From contig LVAN01000009.1 of assembly GCA_001604045.1 (NCBI GenBank), forward strand, positions 1-64,000: a DNA stretch of 64,000 bases, given 5' to 3'. The notes beneath the pieces were generated by a model, which had not been told where the DNA came from, searched no databases, and was given only the letters and a program-made list of their open reading frames with translations. Of the stretch, positions 42,074-52,075 are shown in pieces (the first letter of the stretch is position 1; each line of letters starts with the position of its first letter). Made by a program: the position numbers and the translations under genes. This stretch comes from Clostridiales bacterium Firm_08 (GTDB lineage: Bacteria; Bacillota; Clostridia; Oscillospirales; QAKW01).

Positions 42074-43069
42074 TTATTGTACCTTGTCCAGGTGATGACA
42101 CGCCGCCCAGTGCCCGGGGGACACTTCGTTCAGGGCGGGCTCCTCCGCGGCGCAGCACTCGTCCGCGTAGGGACAGCGGGTGCGGAAGCGGCAGCCGCTG
42201 GGCGGGTTGACGGGGCTGGGCACGTCGCCCTGCAGGGGAATGCGCTTGTTGGCGCGCGCGGTCACAGGATCCGCGACGGGAATGGCGGAGATCAAACTGC
42301 GCGTGTAAGGATGCACGCTGTGCGTGATCAGCTCGTAACTATCGGCAAGTTCAACAAGTTTGCCGAGATACATAACGCCGATCCGGTCGGAGATATGCCG
42401 CACGACGCTGAGATCGTGCGCGATGAAAAGATAGGTGAGTCCCAACTCTTTCTGCAGATCCTCGAACATATTGACGACCTGCGCCTGGATGGAAACGTCC
42501 AGCGCGGAGACAGGTTCGTCGCAGACGATGAATTCCGGATCGACGGCAAGGGCTCTCGCGATGCCGACGCGCTGCCGCTGACCGCCGGAAAACTCGTGCG
42601 GGTAGCGGTTGGCGTGCTCACTGTTCAGTCCGACGCGTTCCAGAAGGGAAATGATCCTGTCCCGGCGCTGCTGTTTGCTGTCCGCCAGTTTGTGGATGTC
42701 GATGGGCTCTCCCACGATGTCTGCGATGGTCATACGGGGATCGAGACTGGCGTAAGGATCCTGGAAAACGATCTGCATCTTGCGGCGGTAGGGCATCATA
42801 TTGACGGCGATATTCTTTTGCTTGTCAAAAAGCACCTTGCCGTCATAGATGATGCGCCCGTCCGTCGGCTCATACAGGCGGAGCATCGTGCGGCCGACCG
42901 TCGTTTTGCCGCAGCCGGACTCGCCGACCAGTCCCAGGGTTTCCCCTTTGTAGATAAAAAACGAGACGTTGTCCACCGCTTGAACGTATTTTTTGCGTTT
43001 GCCGGAACCGCCTGCGGGGAAATATTGCTGTAAATGCTCGACTTCTACGAGCTTATGTTTGTCACTCAT
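42074..43069 (-). CDS. oppF: Oligopeptide ABC transporter ATPase F
   Basis: 331 residues. Walker [13 protein letters not shown], signature [15 protein letters not shown], Walker B FIVCDEP. The C-terminal oligopeptide ATPase region has [14 protein letters not shown], a cysteine pattern typical of OppF/DppF. It drives peptide uptake with OppD. It overlaps the oppD end by 8 bp. Confidence 0.95.
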   Translation of the reverse strand: MSDKHKLVEVEHLQQYFPAGGSGKRKKYVQAVDNVSFFIYKGETLGLVGESGCGKTTVGRTMLRLYEPTDGRIIYDGKVLFDKQKNIAVNMMPYRRKMQIVFQDPYASLDPRMTIADIVGEPIDIHKLADSKQQRRDRIISLLERVGLNSEHANRYPHEFSGGQRQRVGIARALAVDPEFIVCDEPVSALDVSIQAQVVNMFEDLQKELGLTYLFIAHDLSVVRHISDRIGVMYLGKLVELADSYELITHSVHPYTRSLISAIPVADPVTARANKRIPLQGDVPSPVNPPSGCRFRTRCPYADECCAAEEPALNEVSPGHWAACHHLDKVQ

Positions 43070-44066
43070 CGGTGCCCGCTCCTTTCTCCATGGCTTCTTT
43101 CTGGCGCAGCCAGCAGCGGGTGTAGTGGGTATCGCTCAGCACCGTTTCAGGCGGCATTTTGCTGAGACAGATCTTCATACAGCTGTCGCAACGCGGCGCG
43201 AAGGGGCAACCCGCGGGCGGGTTCATCAGATCGACGGGCTGTCCTTCGATGGGGACGAGCCGTTCGATCTCCTGCGCGTTGAGCTGCGGGATGGATTTGA
43301 TGAGTCCCTTGGTATATTCATGGCTCGGATGATAAAAGATCTCATCCGTCGTGCCGTATTCCACGATGTGTCCGGCGTACATGACGGCGATCCTTTCGCA
43401 CATACTCGCGACGACGCCGAGATCATGGGTGATCATAATGATGCTCATACCGAGTTTCTCGCGCAGTTCCTGCATAAGTTCCAGGATCTGCGCCTGGATC
43501 GTCACGTCCAGCGCGGTCGTCGGCTCGTCGGCGATCAGCAGTTTCGGCTCACAGGCGAGGGCGATGGCGATCATCACACGCTGCCGCATACCGCCGGAAA
43601 GTTCATGCGGATATTGCCTGAGCCGTTTTTCCGGCTCGTTGATGCCGACTAGTTCCAGCAGTTCTCTCGCGCGGTCGTGCGCTTCAGCGGCGGTCTTGTT
43701 GGTGTGGAGTTTGATGACTTCCTCGATCTGATTGCCGATGGTATATACGGGGTTGAGGCTGGTCATCGGATCCTGAAAGATGATGGAGACCTCATTGCCG
43801 CGCATTTTACGGAAGTCCTTTTCCGTCATCTGATCGACCTGGTGTCCGTTGAAGCGGATGGTGCCGCCGATCAGTTTGCCGGGGAAGGCGGTCAACCCCA
43901 TAATGGAATACGCGGTGACCGATTTGCCGGATCCCGACTCTCCGACGATGCCCAGCACTTCGCCCTCCTCCAGAGAGAAGGATACGCCGTTGAGTGCCTT
44001 GACTTCACCCGCGGGGGTGAAAAAGGAAAGTCTTTCGTCTTTGATTTCCAAAAGTTTTTCTTTCAC
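43062..44066 (-). CDS. oppD: Oligopeptide ABC transporter ATPase D
   Basis: 334 residues. Walker [14 protein letters not shown], signature [15 protein letters not shown], Walker [13 protein letters not shown], and the C-terminal [14 protein letters not shown] segment, which binds an Fe-S cluster in some family members. It follows oppC by 13 bp. Confidence 0.95.
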   Translation of the reverse strand: MKEKLLEIKDERLSFFTPAGEVKALNGVSFSLEEGEVLGIVGESGSGKSVTAYSIMGLTAFPGKLIGGTIRFNGHQVDQMTEKDFRKMRGNEVSIIFQDPMTSLNPVYTIGNQIEEVIKLHTNKTAAEAHDRARELLELVGINEPEKRLRQYPHELSGGMRQRVMIAIALACEPKLLIADEPTTALDVTIQAQILELMQELREKLGMSIIMITHDLGVVASMCERIAVMYAGHIVEYGTTDEIFYHPSHEYTKGLIKSIPQLNAQEIERLVPIEGQPVDLMNPPAGCPFAPRCDSCMKICLSKMPPETVLSDTHYTRCWLRQKEAMEKGAGTDE

Positions 44067-44079
44067 TGTATCCGTCTCC

Positions 44080-45120
44080 TCAGTTTTTCAGCTTGGGGTC
44101 GAACGCGTCGCGCAGTCCGTCCCCGAACAGGTTGAATACGAGGATGGTCACGCTGATAAAGATCGCGGGGAACAACAACAGGTGGGGGAAGGTGTTCATA
44201 CCCTTGACCGCGTCGGTCGCGAGCGATCCGAGCGACGGCATCGGGGCGGCGACGCCGAGCCCCAGGAAGGACAGATAACTCTCGGTAAAGATCGCAGAGG
44301 GGATCTGCAGCGTTGTCGTAACGATCAGCGTTCCGATACAGTTGGTCAAAAGATGCTTGCGGATGATCCTGCCGTTGCCGGCGCCCATCGCGCGGGCGGC
44401 GGTCACATACTCCGATTCTTTCAGCACGAGGACCTGTGAACGTGTGATCCGCGCCATGCCGACCCAGTACAACAGAACGAAAACGATAAAGATCGCGATG
44501 AGGTTCGGACCTACGGTCTGCATCCACTGGAAGCCCTTGACGGTCGCCAGTGTTTTCAGCGGATCGCGCAGCACCATCGCGAGGATGATGATGAGCAGGA
44601 TATCCGGGATGGTGTAAAGGATGTCGGTGAACCGCATCATGATGTTGTCGATCCACCCGCCGGCAAATCCGGCGATGGCGCCGAACAGGGAACCGACGAG
44701 AAGTACCAGCGCCGCGCAGACGAGACCGACCGTCAGACTGATGCGGGTGCCCATCATCAGGCGGACCGCGAAATCACGGCCGAGTTTGTCGGTGCCGCAG
44801 ACGTGCGGGAATACTTTTTCTCCCGCGTCGATGCGCGCCTGCTCCGCCGTGCTGTATTTGAAAGGAGCGAGGTTCTCGCTGCCCTGGATCTGCTGTTCGT
44901 AACTGTACGGCCAGAAGGCGGGCAGGAAATACGCGAATATAACGATGAGAATGATCACGGCGAGACTTACGACGGCGATCTTGTTGCGGAACAGGCGGCG
45001 GAAGCCGTCTTTCCAGAAACTGACGCTTTCCCGCATGATGACGAGGCTTTCTTTTTCCTCCGACGTCGCGGGCGCGAACTCGTCCGGATCTATGTGAAGG
45101 CTGATCGGATTTTTCTTCAT
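44080..45120 (-). CDS. oppC: Oligopeptide ABC transporter permease C
   Basis: 346 residues with six membrane helices in the DppC/OppC pattern. The N-terminal region before helix 1 (RMLFRNKIAV-type segment FRNKIAVVSL) and the EAA-loop-like MGAGNGRIIRKHLLTN are present. A charged 30-residue N-terminal extension (DPDEFAPATSEEKE) precedes helix 1. It forms the channel with OppB. Confidence 0.95.
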   Translation of the reverse strand: MKKNPISLHIDPDEFAPATSEEKESLVIMRESVSFWKDGFRRLFRNKIAVVSLAVIILIVIFAYFLPAFWPYSYEQQIQGSENLAPFKYSTAEQARIDAGEKVFPHVCGTDKLGRDFAVRLMMGTRISLTVGLVCAALVLLVGSLFGAIAGFAGGWIDNIMMRFTDILYTIPDILLIIILAMVLRDPLKTLATVKGFQWMQTVGPNLIAIFIVFVLLYWVGMARITRSQVLVLKESEYVTAARAMGAGNGRIIRKHLLTNCIGTLIVTTTLQIPSAIFTESYLSFLGLGVAAPMPSLGSLATDAVKGMNTFPHLLLFPAIFISVTILVFNLFGDGLRDAFDPKLKN

Positions 45121-45133
45121 GTTTCGGCTCCCC

Positions 45134-46051
45134 TTACTTCAGATTGATACGCGGATCGATGACCTTGTAGAGAATGTCGACGATCACGTTTGCCGTGATG
45201 ATGAGCGTGGCAAGGATGATGGTCGTGCCCATCACCATCGTGTAGTCACGGTTGACGATGGAGGAGACGAATTCTCTGCCCAGCCCCGGGATCGTAAAGA
45301 TCTTTTCCACGACGAAGGATCCGGTCATCAGTCCCGCGAGCATCGGTCCGACGTAGGTAATGACGGGCAGGACCGCGTTGCGGAGAGCGTGCTTGAAAAT
45401 GATCTTGAAATTGGCAAGTCCTTTGGCTTTTGCCGTACGGATGTAATCCTGCCCCATCACGTCCAGCAGACTGGAACGCATCAGACGCGTGATATACGCG
45501 GTGGGGTAGATGGCGAGCGCCGTGACGGGCATTATGTAGGAAGCAAGGGAGTTGAGCCCGACGGTCGGCAGGATATTGAGCTTACTGCCGAAAAAGTACA
45601 GCAGCAGCACACTGCTGATAAAACTCGGTATCGCGATGCCGCACGTTGTAAAGACTATGATGGTATTGTCCGCGAGCTTTCCGCGGTTGTACGCCGACAG
45701 GCATCCGAGCGGTATGCCGAGCAGCAGCGCGATAAGCACCGCGATGCCGGCAAGTCTAGCGGAAACGGGGAATTTCGAGAAAATAATGCCGGAGACCGTC
45801 CGCCCTCTCTGCCGCAGGCTGACGCCCATATCGCCTTTCAGAAAGTCGGTCATATAGGTGGCGTACCGCTGCATGATGGGCTTGTCCAGGCCGTATTTCG
45901 CGGCAAGCGCCGCCTGCGCCTCCTGACTGATGGATTTTTCCGCGACGAACGGGCCGCCCGGCACCATATTCATCAGAAAGAACGTCAGTGTCGCGACGAT
46001 GAAAATGCTGAGAAGCCCCATCGCCACTCTCTTGACTGCGTATTTTAACAT
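45134..46051 (-). CDS. oppB: Oligopeptide ABC transporter permease B
   Basis: 305 residues with six membrane helices and the EAA-type loop TAKAKGLANFKIIFKHALRN. ATG at 46051 is used, with GGAGG 8 nt before it; an in-frame start 60 bp earlier has no site. It is the first gene of the opp operon (B-C-D-F-A). Confidence 0.95.
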   Translation of the reverse strand: MLKYAVKRVAMGLLSIFIVATLTFFLMNMVPGGPFVAEKSISQEAQAALAAKYGLDKPIMQRYATYMTDFLKGDMGVSLRQRGRTVSGIIFSKFPVSARLAGIAVLIALLLGIPLGCLSAYNRGKLADNTIIVFTTCGIAIPSFISSVLLLYFFGSKLNILPTVGLNSLASYIMPVTALAIYPTAYITRLMRSSLLDVMGQDYIRTAKAKGLANFKIIFKHALRNAVLPVITYVGPMLAGLMTGSFVVEKIFTIPGLGREFVSSIVNRDYTMVMGTTIILATLIITANVIVDILYKVIDPRINLK

Positions 46052-46131
46052 TCCATGCGCCTCCGATTTTTTTTGAAAATCATCCGCGCACACGTCGTGT
46101 CGCACACGCACACAATTTCCTATCTTAACTT

Positions 46132-46160
46132 ATTTTACAGTATCCTGTTACTTTTGTCAA
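46132..46160 (-). promoter_or_regulatory. Promoter of the opp operon
   Basis: TTGACA (46155-46160) and TAAAAT (46132-46137) on the minus strand with a 17-nt spacer. Confidence 0.75.
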
Positions 46161-46207
46161 GGCGAATTTGTGCAAAATGCCGAACGATGACCGCCTTTAT
46201 CTCAGTC

Positions 46208-46744
46208 TCATTTTTTCGCGGGGAATATCCACCAGCAGGATACGACGGCGACGATGATAAACGCGGCGATGGGACAGAAACCGCCCAGTCCCGCCGCCCC
46301 GAAATAGGTGATCAGGCTGATGACGCTTCGCGCGGTCCATTTGAATTTTTGACCGGCCTCTTTCAGAATGAGGTAATACATCAGGTGGAAGGCGACGCTC
46401 GCCAGCGACATATCCGCGAAGTAAAGACAAAGCGGGATCCATGAGGTCGGATAGGTCCCGACCCATGCCGTGGCAAAGGGAATGAAGGACATCACGAACA
46501 TCCAGGCAATGTTGCACCACAGGATACCGACGTTGATCCTTTCTCCCATTTGAAAGATCAGATGATGGTTGACCCAATAAATAGCGATGAATAAGAAACT
46601 TAGAAGATAGGCAAGCAGTGTTGGCCCGAGCGCCAGCAGATCGCCGAACCTGTCGCCGACCGGCTGCTTGAGTTCCAGTACCATAATGGTGATAATGATC
46701 GCCAGCACACCGTCGCTGAACGCTTCCAGTCTGTTCTTTTCCAT
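46208..46744 (-). CDS. TMEM175/DUF1211-family membrane protein
   Basis: 178 residues, six hydrophobic segments. The N-terminus NRLEAFSDGVLAIIITIMVL carries the FSD motif that defines bacterial TMEM175 (DUF1211) proteins, which form potassium-permeable channels in characterised members. Its Trp/His-containing second helix (IYWVNHH) is also typical. It stands alone, divergent from the branching-enzyme gene. Confidence 0.9.
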   Translation of the reverse strand: MEKNRLEAFSDGVLAIIITIMVLELKQPVGDRFGDLLALGPTLLAYLLSFLFIAIYWVNHHLIFQMGERINVGILWCNIAWMFVMSFIPFATAWVGTYPTSWIPLCLYFADMSLASVAFHLMYYLILKEAGQKFKWTARSVISLITYFGAAGLGGFCPIAAFIIVAVVSCWWIFPAKK

Positions 46745-46909
46745 ATGATCCCCCTGATATCATAATATACAAAAGGCGGCGCCCTTTTTTGTCAGATCCT
46801 GACTTTTTACTTTGTGCCCTGTTTTATCCATTATAGCGCGCAAACCCGTCAAATGCAAAGATTTTTTGCCGGAATTGAAAACGCGTCAATACATACGCTT
46901 TCACAGAGA

Positions 46910-46939
46910 TTGACAAAACGTGCCGGTATGGTATATAGT
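46910..46939 (+). promoter_or_regulatory. Promoter of the branching-enzyme gene
   Basis: TTGACA at 46910-46915, followed by TATATA (46932) or TATAGT (46934), which gives a 16- or 18-nt spacer. Confidence 0.65.
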
Positions 46940-46971
46940 TATTATATAAGAAAGTTTTGCGGGAGGGAAAA

Positions 46972-48963
46972 ATGTATCAGATCATAGACAGATTTCCGGA
47001 ACTCACGCCTTTCAGCGGCGACATCGATCTGCGCATGGAGCGTTATAAACAAAAACGTGAGCAGCTGGTGGGAGCGGGCGGATCGCTGGTCGACTTCGCC
47101 AACGCTCACAACTGGTACGGTTTTCACAAAACAGAGGACGGTTGGGTGTATCGTGAGTGGGCGCCCGCCGCGGATATGGTGTATCTTACCGGGGATTTCA
47201 ACGATTGGCACTGGACGGACACGCCCCTGACAAAAACGGACGGCGGAAGCTGGGAGTTGTTTTTGCCCGGCGACACGCTGCGGCAGGGAAGCAGGGTGCT
47301 GACGATCGTCAGAAACGGCGACAGACTTACCCAGCATATCCCGCTGTATGCCCGCCGTGTGACGCAGGACCCCGCCACGATGAGCTGGTGTTGTGAAGTG
47401 TGGGACGATACCGAAAAGTATCCGTGGACCGACGACGGCTTTTGCCGCAACGACGCGCCGCTGATCTATGAGGCGCATATCGGTATGTGCGGCGAGGACT
47501 TCCGCATCGAGACCTACCGCACCTTTGCGGATAAGGTCCTGCCTCACGTGCAGTATCTGGGATACAACACCATCCAGCTTATGGCGATCATGGAACATCC
47601 CTATTACGGTTCGTTCGGCTATCAGGTCAGCAGTTTTTACGCGGCTTCCAGCCGGTTCGGATATCCGGATGAGCTCAAATATCTCATCAACAAAGCGCAC
47701 AGTATGGGGATCCGCGTTTTGCTCGACGTGGTGCATTCTCACGCGGTCGGCAACACGCTGGAAGGCATCAATATGTTCGACGGGACCGAATACCAGTTCT
47801 TCCACAGCGGCGCCAGGGGCGATCATCCGGCGTGGGGGACCAAACTGTTTGATTACGACAAGCCCGAAGTGCTTCATTTTCTGCTCAGCAATCTGCAATT
47901 CTGGATGGAGGAATATCATTTTGACGGATTTCGTTTTGACGGCGTGACCTCCATGCTTTATCACGATCACGCCCTCGGCACGAATTTCAGCGATCTTTCC
48001 ATGTATTTTACGATGAACACCGACATCCAGGCGCTGAATTATCTCCAGCTCGCGAACGAACTGGTGCACAGTATAAAGCCGCATTGCCTGACCATTGCCG
48101 AGGATATGAGCGGTATGCCCGGTATGTGCGATCCGATCGGCGACGGCGGCATAGGCTTTGATTACAGACTGGGTATGGGGCTCCCGGATATGTGGATCAA
48201 ACTGATCAAGGAGTGTCCTGACGAGCATTGGAACCTTGGGGCGATCTGGCATGAACTCACCAACAGAAACGCCATGACCGTATCTTACGCCGAAAGCCAC
48301 GACCAGGCGCTTGTGGGCGATCAGACCATTATGTTCCGGCTGGCGGGCGCCGCCATGTATGATCAAATGAAAAAAGACTGTCATACACCGGTCATCGACC
48401 GCGCGATGGCGCTGCACAAAATGATCCGTCTGCTGACGCTTGCCGCCGGCGGCAACGGATACCTTGATTTTATGGGAAACGAATTCGGGCACCCCGAATG
48501 GATCGATTTTCCGCGCGAGGGCAACGGCAACAGCTTTATGTACTGCCGCAGACAGTGGAGCCTTTTGTTCGATCCCTCGCTCAAATATCAGGATCTGGGT
48601 TATTTTGACCGGGATATGGTGCATACGGCGTCATATTACAGGATATTCGATCAGTGCTGGCCGGATATCAAATGGATCCATGAGGACGACAAGGTGATCG
48701 CTTTCGAGCGGGGCGGGCTTTTGTTCGCGTTCAATTTCTCGCCGGACAGGGATCACGCCGACTACGCGATCCCCGTCAGCCGCGGCGAGGACTATGAGGT
48801 GCTTTTCACCAGCGACGACGGCATTTACGGCGGCTTTGGCAGGATCGCGCGCGGCGCGCACAGCGCGTTCACGCCGGGGATGGACGGCAATTTCGTGAAA
48901 CTGTATATGCCGGCAAGGACCTGCGTCGTCCTTTGTCCGAAAAGCCTTCGCGAAAAAGAATAG
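46972..48963 (+). CDS. 1,4-alpha-glucan branching enzyme, eukaryote-like type
   Basis: 663 residues of GH13. The CBM48 N-terminal domain has REWAPAADMVYLTGDFNDW. The catalytic regions are DVVHSHAV, FHFDGFRFDGVTSM (nucleophile in GFRFDG), TIAEDMSG (acid/base Glu) and AESHDQAL (the stabilising Asp). The order and sequence resemble the eukaryotic/GBE1 branch more than classic bacterial GlgB. It makes the alpha-1,6 branches in glycogen. No other glycogen genes are in the window. ATG at 46972 follows GGGAGGG. Confidence 0.9.
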   Translation: MYQIIDRFPELTPFSGDIDLRMERYKQKREQLVGAGGSLVDFANAHNWYGFHKTEDGWVYREWAPAADMVYLTGDFNDWHWTDTPLTKTDGGSWELFLPGDTLRQGSRVLTIVRNGDRLTQHIPLYARRVTQDPATMSWCCEVWDDTEKYPWTDDGFCRNDAPLIYEAHIGMCGEDFRIETYRTFADKVLPHVQYLGYNTIQLMAIMEHPYYGSFGYQVSSFYAASSRFGYPDELKYLINKAHSMGIRVLLDVVHSHAVGNTLEGINMFDGTEYQFFHSGARGDHPAWGTKLFDYDKPEVLHFLLSNLQFWMEEYHFDGFRFDGVTSMLYHDHALGTNFSDLSMYFTMNTDIQALNYLQLANELVHSIKPHCLTIAEDMSGMPGMCDPIGDGGIGFDYRLGMGLPDMWIKLIKECPDEHWNLGAIWHELTNRNAMTVSYAESHDQALVGDQTIMFRLAGAAMYDQMKKDCHTPVIDRAMALHKMIRLLTLAAGGNGYLDFMGNEFGHPEWIDFPREGNGNSFMYCRRQWSLLFDPSLKYQDLGYFDRDMVHTASYYRIFDQCWPDIKWIHEDDKVIAFERGGLLFAFNFSPDRDHADYAIPVSRGEDYEVLFTSDDGIYGGFGRIARGAHSAFTPGMDGNFVKLYMPARTCVVLCPKSLREKE

Positions 48964-48978
48964 ACTTGTTAAGGCGAT

Positions 48979-49010
48979 AAAAAGCAGCAGATATCATCTG
49001 CTGCTTTTTT
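48979..49010 (+). terminator. Terminator of the branching-enzyme gene
   Basis: Arms AAAGCAGCAGAT and its complement (48981-48992, 48996-49007) with a 3-nt loop and a T-run. Confidence 0.88.
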
Positions 49011-49037
49011 GCGATCAGTTGACGCCGCGGTTGCATA

Positions 49038-49097
49038 CCAAGCCTCCTTCGGCGGCTTGGATAAAAAATCAAGCAGCCATCGGCTGCTTGATTTTTT
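49038..49097. terminator. Two further hairpins before the tRNA piece
   Basis: A CCAAGCC...GGCTTGG hairpin (49038-49060) and a perfect 16-bp hairpin (49063-49078 and 49082-49097) with A6 and T6 ends. The second looks like the terminator of the minus-strand tRNA-Ser gene whose 3' end abuts it. Confidence 0.7.
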
Positions 49098-49153
49098 GGC
49101 GGAAGCGGTGGGATTCGAACCCACGAGCCCGTGAGGACTACCTGATTTCGAGT
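49097..49153 (-). pseudogene. tRNA-Ser(CGA) 3' piece (anticodon loop to CCA)
   Basis: The minus strand reads from ACTCGAAATC through TCAGG, a long variable arm (AGTCC-TCAC-GGGCT, five pairs), the T arm GTGGG-TTCGAAT-CCCAC, the acceptor strand CGCTTCC, discriminator G and CCA. No matching 5' half is upstream at this place; the match stops in the anticodon loop. The missing parts are found at 55784-55806 and 55920-55937, in the right order and orientation. Confidence 0.8.
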
Positions 49154-49696
49154 TACACTCTGTGTAAGAACCTACCTGCTGTTACAGTGTGTTTTTTGAT
49201 GTCGAAAAGTTGTCGAATTGCTCGTAATTACAAGAGAGAACGCCTTTTTTGATACACTTGTATTCTGTGAGTGCGAATAGGCGAAAATTCAGTGCATTAT
49301 TGGCTAAATAGCGGACGAAAAAGACGTTTGGGGAGAAAAAAGAGAGAAAAATGGATTTCTGTTGTTGACTCGACCGAAAATCACATCCCACGTAATACCG
49401 TTTCTATTGCGGCGATGAAAACGGCGCCGTGGCGGTCAAGCATGAATTTGAGCCTTTTCAAAATCTTTGCGGTTTATTCTTCTCTTACGACAGTCGGTGG
49501 AATTGCGCTCTGTCCGCCGTCGTTCTTATTATTTTCTTTATATCCTTTGTTATTTTTCCTGCTCTTGTGAGGATACCATGGCAGTCAATCTCGCGAGAGC
49601 GGTTGCAAGAAAGTGATGAGGTTCCTCACTTTTCGGCATTCTCCGGACCTGATAAATATTGAACGATTTGTAAAAAAAGATTTTTCCGGGCTAAAA
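49154..49696. other. Gene-free tract at the edge of the insertion
   Basis: About 540 bp without a supported gene; only short open frames with no good ribosome sites are present. It is AT-richer than its surroundings. ACACTCTGTGT-like and TACCTGCTGTTACAG-like segments lie next to the tRNA break (49155-49195), as recombination-arm sequences might. No integrase gene is recognisable. Confidence 0.5.
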
Positions 49697-49699
49697 CTA

Positions 49700-49749
49700 T
49701 TGACACCGTGTCAGCAAAGTGCTATAATACTGTTACTGACACGGAGTCA
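49700..49749 (+). promoter_or_regulatory. Promoter with two TetR-type operators
   Basis: TTGACA (49700-49705) and TATAAT (49723-49728) with a 17-nt spacer. TGACACCGTGTCA (49701-49713) is a perfect palindrome over the -35, and TGACACGGAGTCA (49737-49749) is a near-copy at the transcription start. The TetR gene starts 28 bp later, so autorepression is very likely. Confidence 0.85.
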
Positions 49750-49777
49750 GAACGCTGAATGAAAAAGGAGAGCTGCA

Positions 49778-50386
49778 ATGTCAACAAGGGAACCGGCGGA
49801 AGTCCGGGAGGAAGAGATCCTTAACGCCTGCGAAAAGCTTTACGAAAAAAAGAACTTCAGGGACGTCACCATAAAGGATATAGGAGCTGAGACGTCATTC
49901 TCACGTCCGTCCATTTACAACTATTTTCAGACGAAGGAGGAAATATTCCTGAAACTGTTCGAGCGCGAATACCTTCTCTGGTGCGACGATCTTGAAGGGA
50001 TAGGAGGCGAAGAAACATCCGCCTCCGATCTCCCGGAAAAGATTGCAAGGAGTCTGGAGAAGCGCGCGCTTATGCTTAAACTCCTTGCCGTCAATCTATA
50101 CGATATGGAGGAAAACAGCCGAATCGAACGTCTCGTCTCATTTAAGAAGGCTTATGGAAAAAGCGTTGCGTTGTTTGACGGAATACTGGCGAAGGTGTTT
50201 CCGGAAAAATCAGATACGGAGCGCAGACAAACACTTGTAACTGCGTTTCAGTTCCTTCACGGCGTGTATCCCCACGCTCACGCCACGCCGAAGCAGATCG
50301 AGGCGATGAAAGAAGCCGGCTGCCGGTACGACAGGAAAAGCATATACGAGCTTTCGCTCGCGGGGCTTACAAAGATATTAAAATAA
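49778..50386 (+). CDS. TetR-family transcriptional regulator
   Basis: 202 residues. The N-terminal helix-turn-helix (about 10-58) has EEILNACEKLYEKKNFRDVTI and SFSRPSIYNYFQTKEEIFL. The C-terminal ligand domain is of the TetR_C type with no clear assignment. It heads an apparent operon of redox enzymes (Fe-ADH, flavodoxin, aldo-keto reductases, extracytoplasmic flavodoxin, DUF4405), so it probably senses an aldehyde, electrophile or quinone-like compound. Operators at 49701-49749 fit its type. Confidence 0.93.
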   Translation: MSTREPAEVREEEILNACEKLYEKKNFRDVTIKDIGAETSFSRPSIYNYFQTKEEIFLKLFEREYLLWCDDLEGIGGEETSASDLPEKIARSLEKRALMLKLLAVNLYDMEENSRIERLVSFKKAYGKSVALFDGILAKVFPEKSDTERRQTLVTAFQFLHGVYPHAHATPKQIEAMKEAGCRYDRKSIYELSLAGLTKILK

Positions 50387-50402
50387 TCGGAGGACAAACA
50401 AA

Positions 50403-51575
50403 ATGATCGGAAATTTCACCTATTACACACCCACAAAGCTCTGTTTCGGCAAGGATTGCATAAAAGACCTTCCCGGCGTTATCGGACGGTACGGCAGAAA
50501 CGTACTGCTAACCTACGGCGGAGGTTCCATCAAAAAAATGGGGCTTTACGACAGAGTAAAAGAGCTGCTTAAAGATTTCAATATCGTCGAGCTTTCGGGA
50601 ATCGAGCCGAACCCCAAATACGATCCGTCGGTCATTACCGGCGCGAGACTTTGTAAAGAAAACAATATCGACGTCATCCTCTCGGTAGGAGGCGGCTCGG
50701 TACTCGACTGCTCCAAAGCGATCTCCGCCTGCGCCAAATACGACGGCGAGGGCTGGGACCTGATCTCCAGCAAGGTCAAGGCGAAAGAAGCGCTTCCCGT
50801 GGTGGACATCATCACGCTCGCGGCGACCGGCAGCGAATACGACGCCGGCTGTGTTATCTCCAATACCGCGATAAACGACAAACGCGGCTATATGGACGAT
50901 CATCTTTACCCCGTCGCGTCCTTCCTTGATCCCGAATATACATTCAGCGTCAATAAATGGCAAACCGCCTGCGGAACCGCCGACGCGATCAACCACGTAC
51001 TGGAGCAGTTCTTCGCAGACCCGCACTCGACTTTCAACGACGGCGTCATGATCTCCGCGCTTCGCTCGCTTATGACAAACGTTAAGATTGCGCTTGAGAC
51101 GCCGGACGACTACGCCGCTCGCTCGGAGCTAATGTATGTCTGCTCCTGGGGATGCAACGGCATCCTCTCAAACGGCGCGGGTTATTCCGGCTGGCCGATG
51201 CACTCGATAGAGCACGCGCTTTCCGCCTATTTCGATATCACGCACGGTGCCGGGCTTGCAATCATCACGCCGCGCTGGATGAGAGAGATCTTATCGGATA
51301 AAACAATCGAAAGATTTGTGACGCTCGGCGTCGAACTTTTCGGATTTGACAAGGCTCTGCCCGATACGGATATGGCGGAAAAGGTCATCGAAGAGTTTTA
51401 TCGGTTCTTTGAATCTATCGGTATCCCGATGCACCTCGGCGAGCTCGGCGTAAAGGCGGAATCAATAGAAGAAATGGCGGATCACATCCTTGAAAACGAC
51501 AGCACAAACGAACCCTGGATGTACGCACCGCTTGATAAAAACGCGCTTATTCGCATTCTGAGCGCAAGTATGTAA
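50403..51575 (+). CDS. Iron-containing alcohol dehydrogenase (YqhD-like)
   Basis: 390 residues of the Fe-ADH family: GGGSVLDCSKAI (NAD(P) loop), TGSEYDAGCVI, DAINHVLEQFF and the metal-binding IEHALSAYFDITHGAGLA with His-His. It resembles butanol/aldehyde reductases (YqhD, BdhA) that use NAD(P)H to detoxify aldehydes. It starts 16 bp after the TetR gene and 14 bp before a flavodoxin. Confidence 0.93.
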   Translation: MIGNFTYYTPTKLCFGKDCIKDLPGVIGRYGRNVLLTYGGGSIKKMGLYDRVKELLKDFNIVELSGIEPNPKYDPSVITGARLCKENNIDVILSVGGGSVLDCSKAISACAKYDGEGWDLISSKVKAKEALPVVDIITLAATGSEYDAGCVISNTAINDKRGYMDDHLYPVASFLDPEYTFSVNKWQTACGTADAINHVLEQFFADPHSTFNDGVMISALRSLMTNVKIALETPDDYAARSELMYVCSWGCNGILSNGAGYSGWPMHSIEHALSAYFDITHGAGLAIITPRWMREILSDKTIERFVTLGVELFGFDKALPDTDMAEKVIEEFYRFFESIGIPMHLGELGVKAESIEEMADHILENDSTNEPWMYAPLDKNALIRILSASM

Positions 51576-51589
51576 AGGAGAACAAAGTT

Positions 51590-52060
51590 ATGAAAAAGAT
51601 TTTAGTGGCATATTTCAGCGCAAGCGGCGTTACAAAAAAGGTCGCGGAGAAAATGGCGAAAGCCGTCGGAGGCGATCTGTTTGAAATAACGCCGGAACAG
51701 CTGTACACCCGCGCAGACCTTAACTGGATGGACAAACAAAGTCGCAGTACGGTCGAAATGAAGGACAGAGACTGTCGTCCCGCTATGGCGGCAAAGCCGG
51801 ACGTGAGCGGTTACGACGTTATCCTCGTCGGCTTCCCGGTATGGTGGTACCGTGAGCCGTCGATCATCGATACCTTTATGGAAAGCGCTGACTTCACCGG
51901 AAAGACCGTCGTGCCCTTCTGTACGTCGGGCGGCTCGGGTCTTGGCGATAGCGCAAAGAATATGCAGTCGCTCGCACCCGGCGCAAATGTGCTTGACGGA
52001 AAACGCTTTTCGTCTTCCGCCTCGGAGGACGAACTGAAAAAATGGGCTGAACAATTCTGA
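51590..52060 (+). CDS. Flavodoxin family protein
   Basis: 156 residues. The FMN phosphate loop is SASGVTKKVAEKMAKA. VGFPVWWYREPSIIDTFME and PFCTSGGSGLGDSAKN are the other FMN loops, as in WrbA-distant 'flavodoxin-4' proteins. No signal peptide, so cytoplasmic. It is 15 bp from the aldo-keto reductase. Confidence 0.92.
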   Translation: MKKILVAYFSASGVTKKVAEKMAKAVGGDLFEITPEQLYTRADLNWMDKQSRSTVEMKDRDCRPAMAAKPDVSGYDVILVGFPVWWYREPSIIDTFMESADFTGKTVVPFCTSGGSGLGDSAKNMQSLAPGANVLDGKRFSSSASEDELKKWAEQF

Positions 52061-52075
52061 AAAACGGAGGTTTTT

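Noticed and set aside
46942-48624. 560-residue minus-strand frame opposite the branching enzyme.
   Set aside because: Composition is a shadow of the clear GH13 gene; no start signals.
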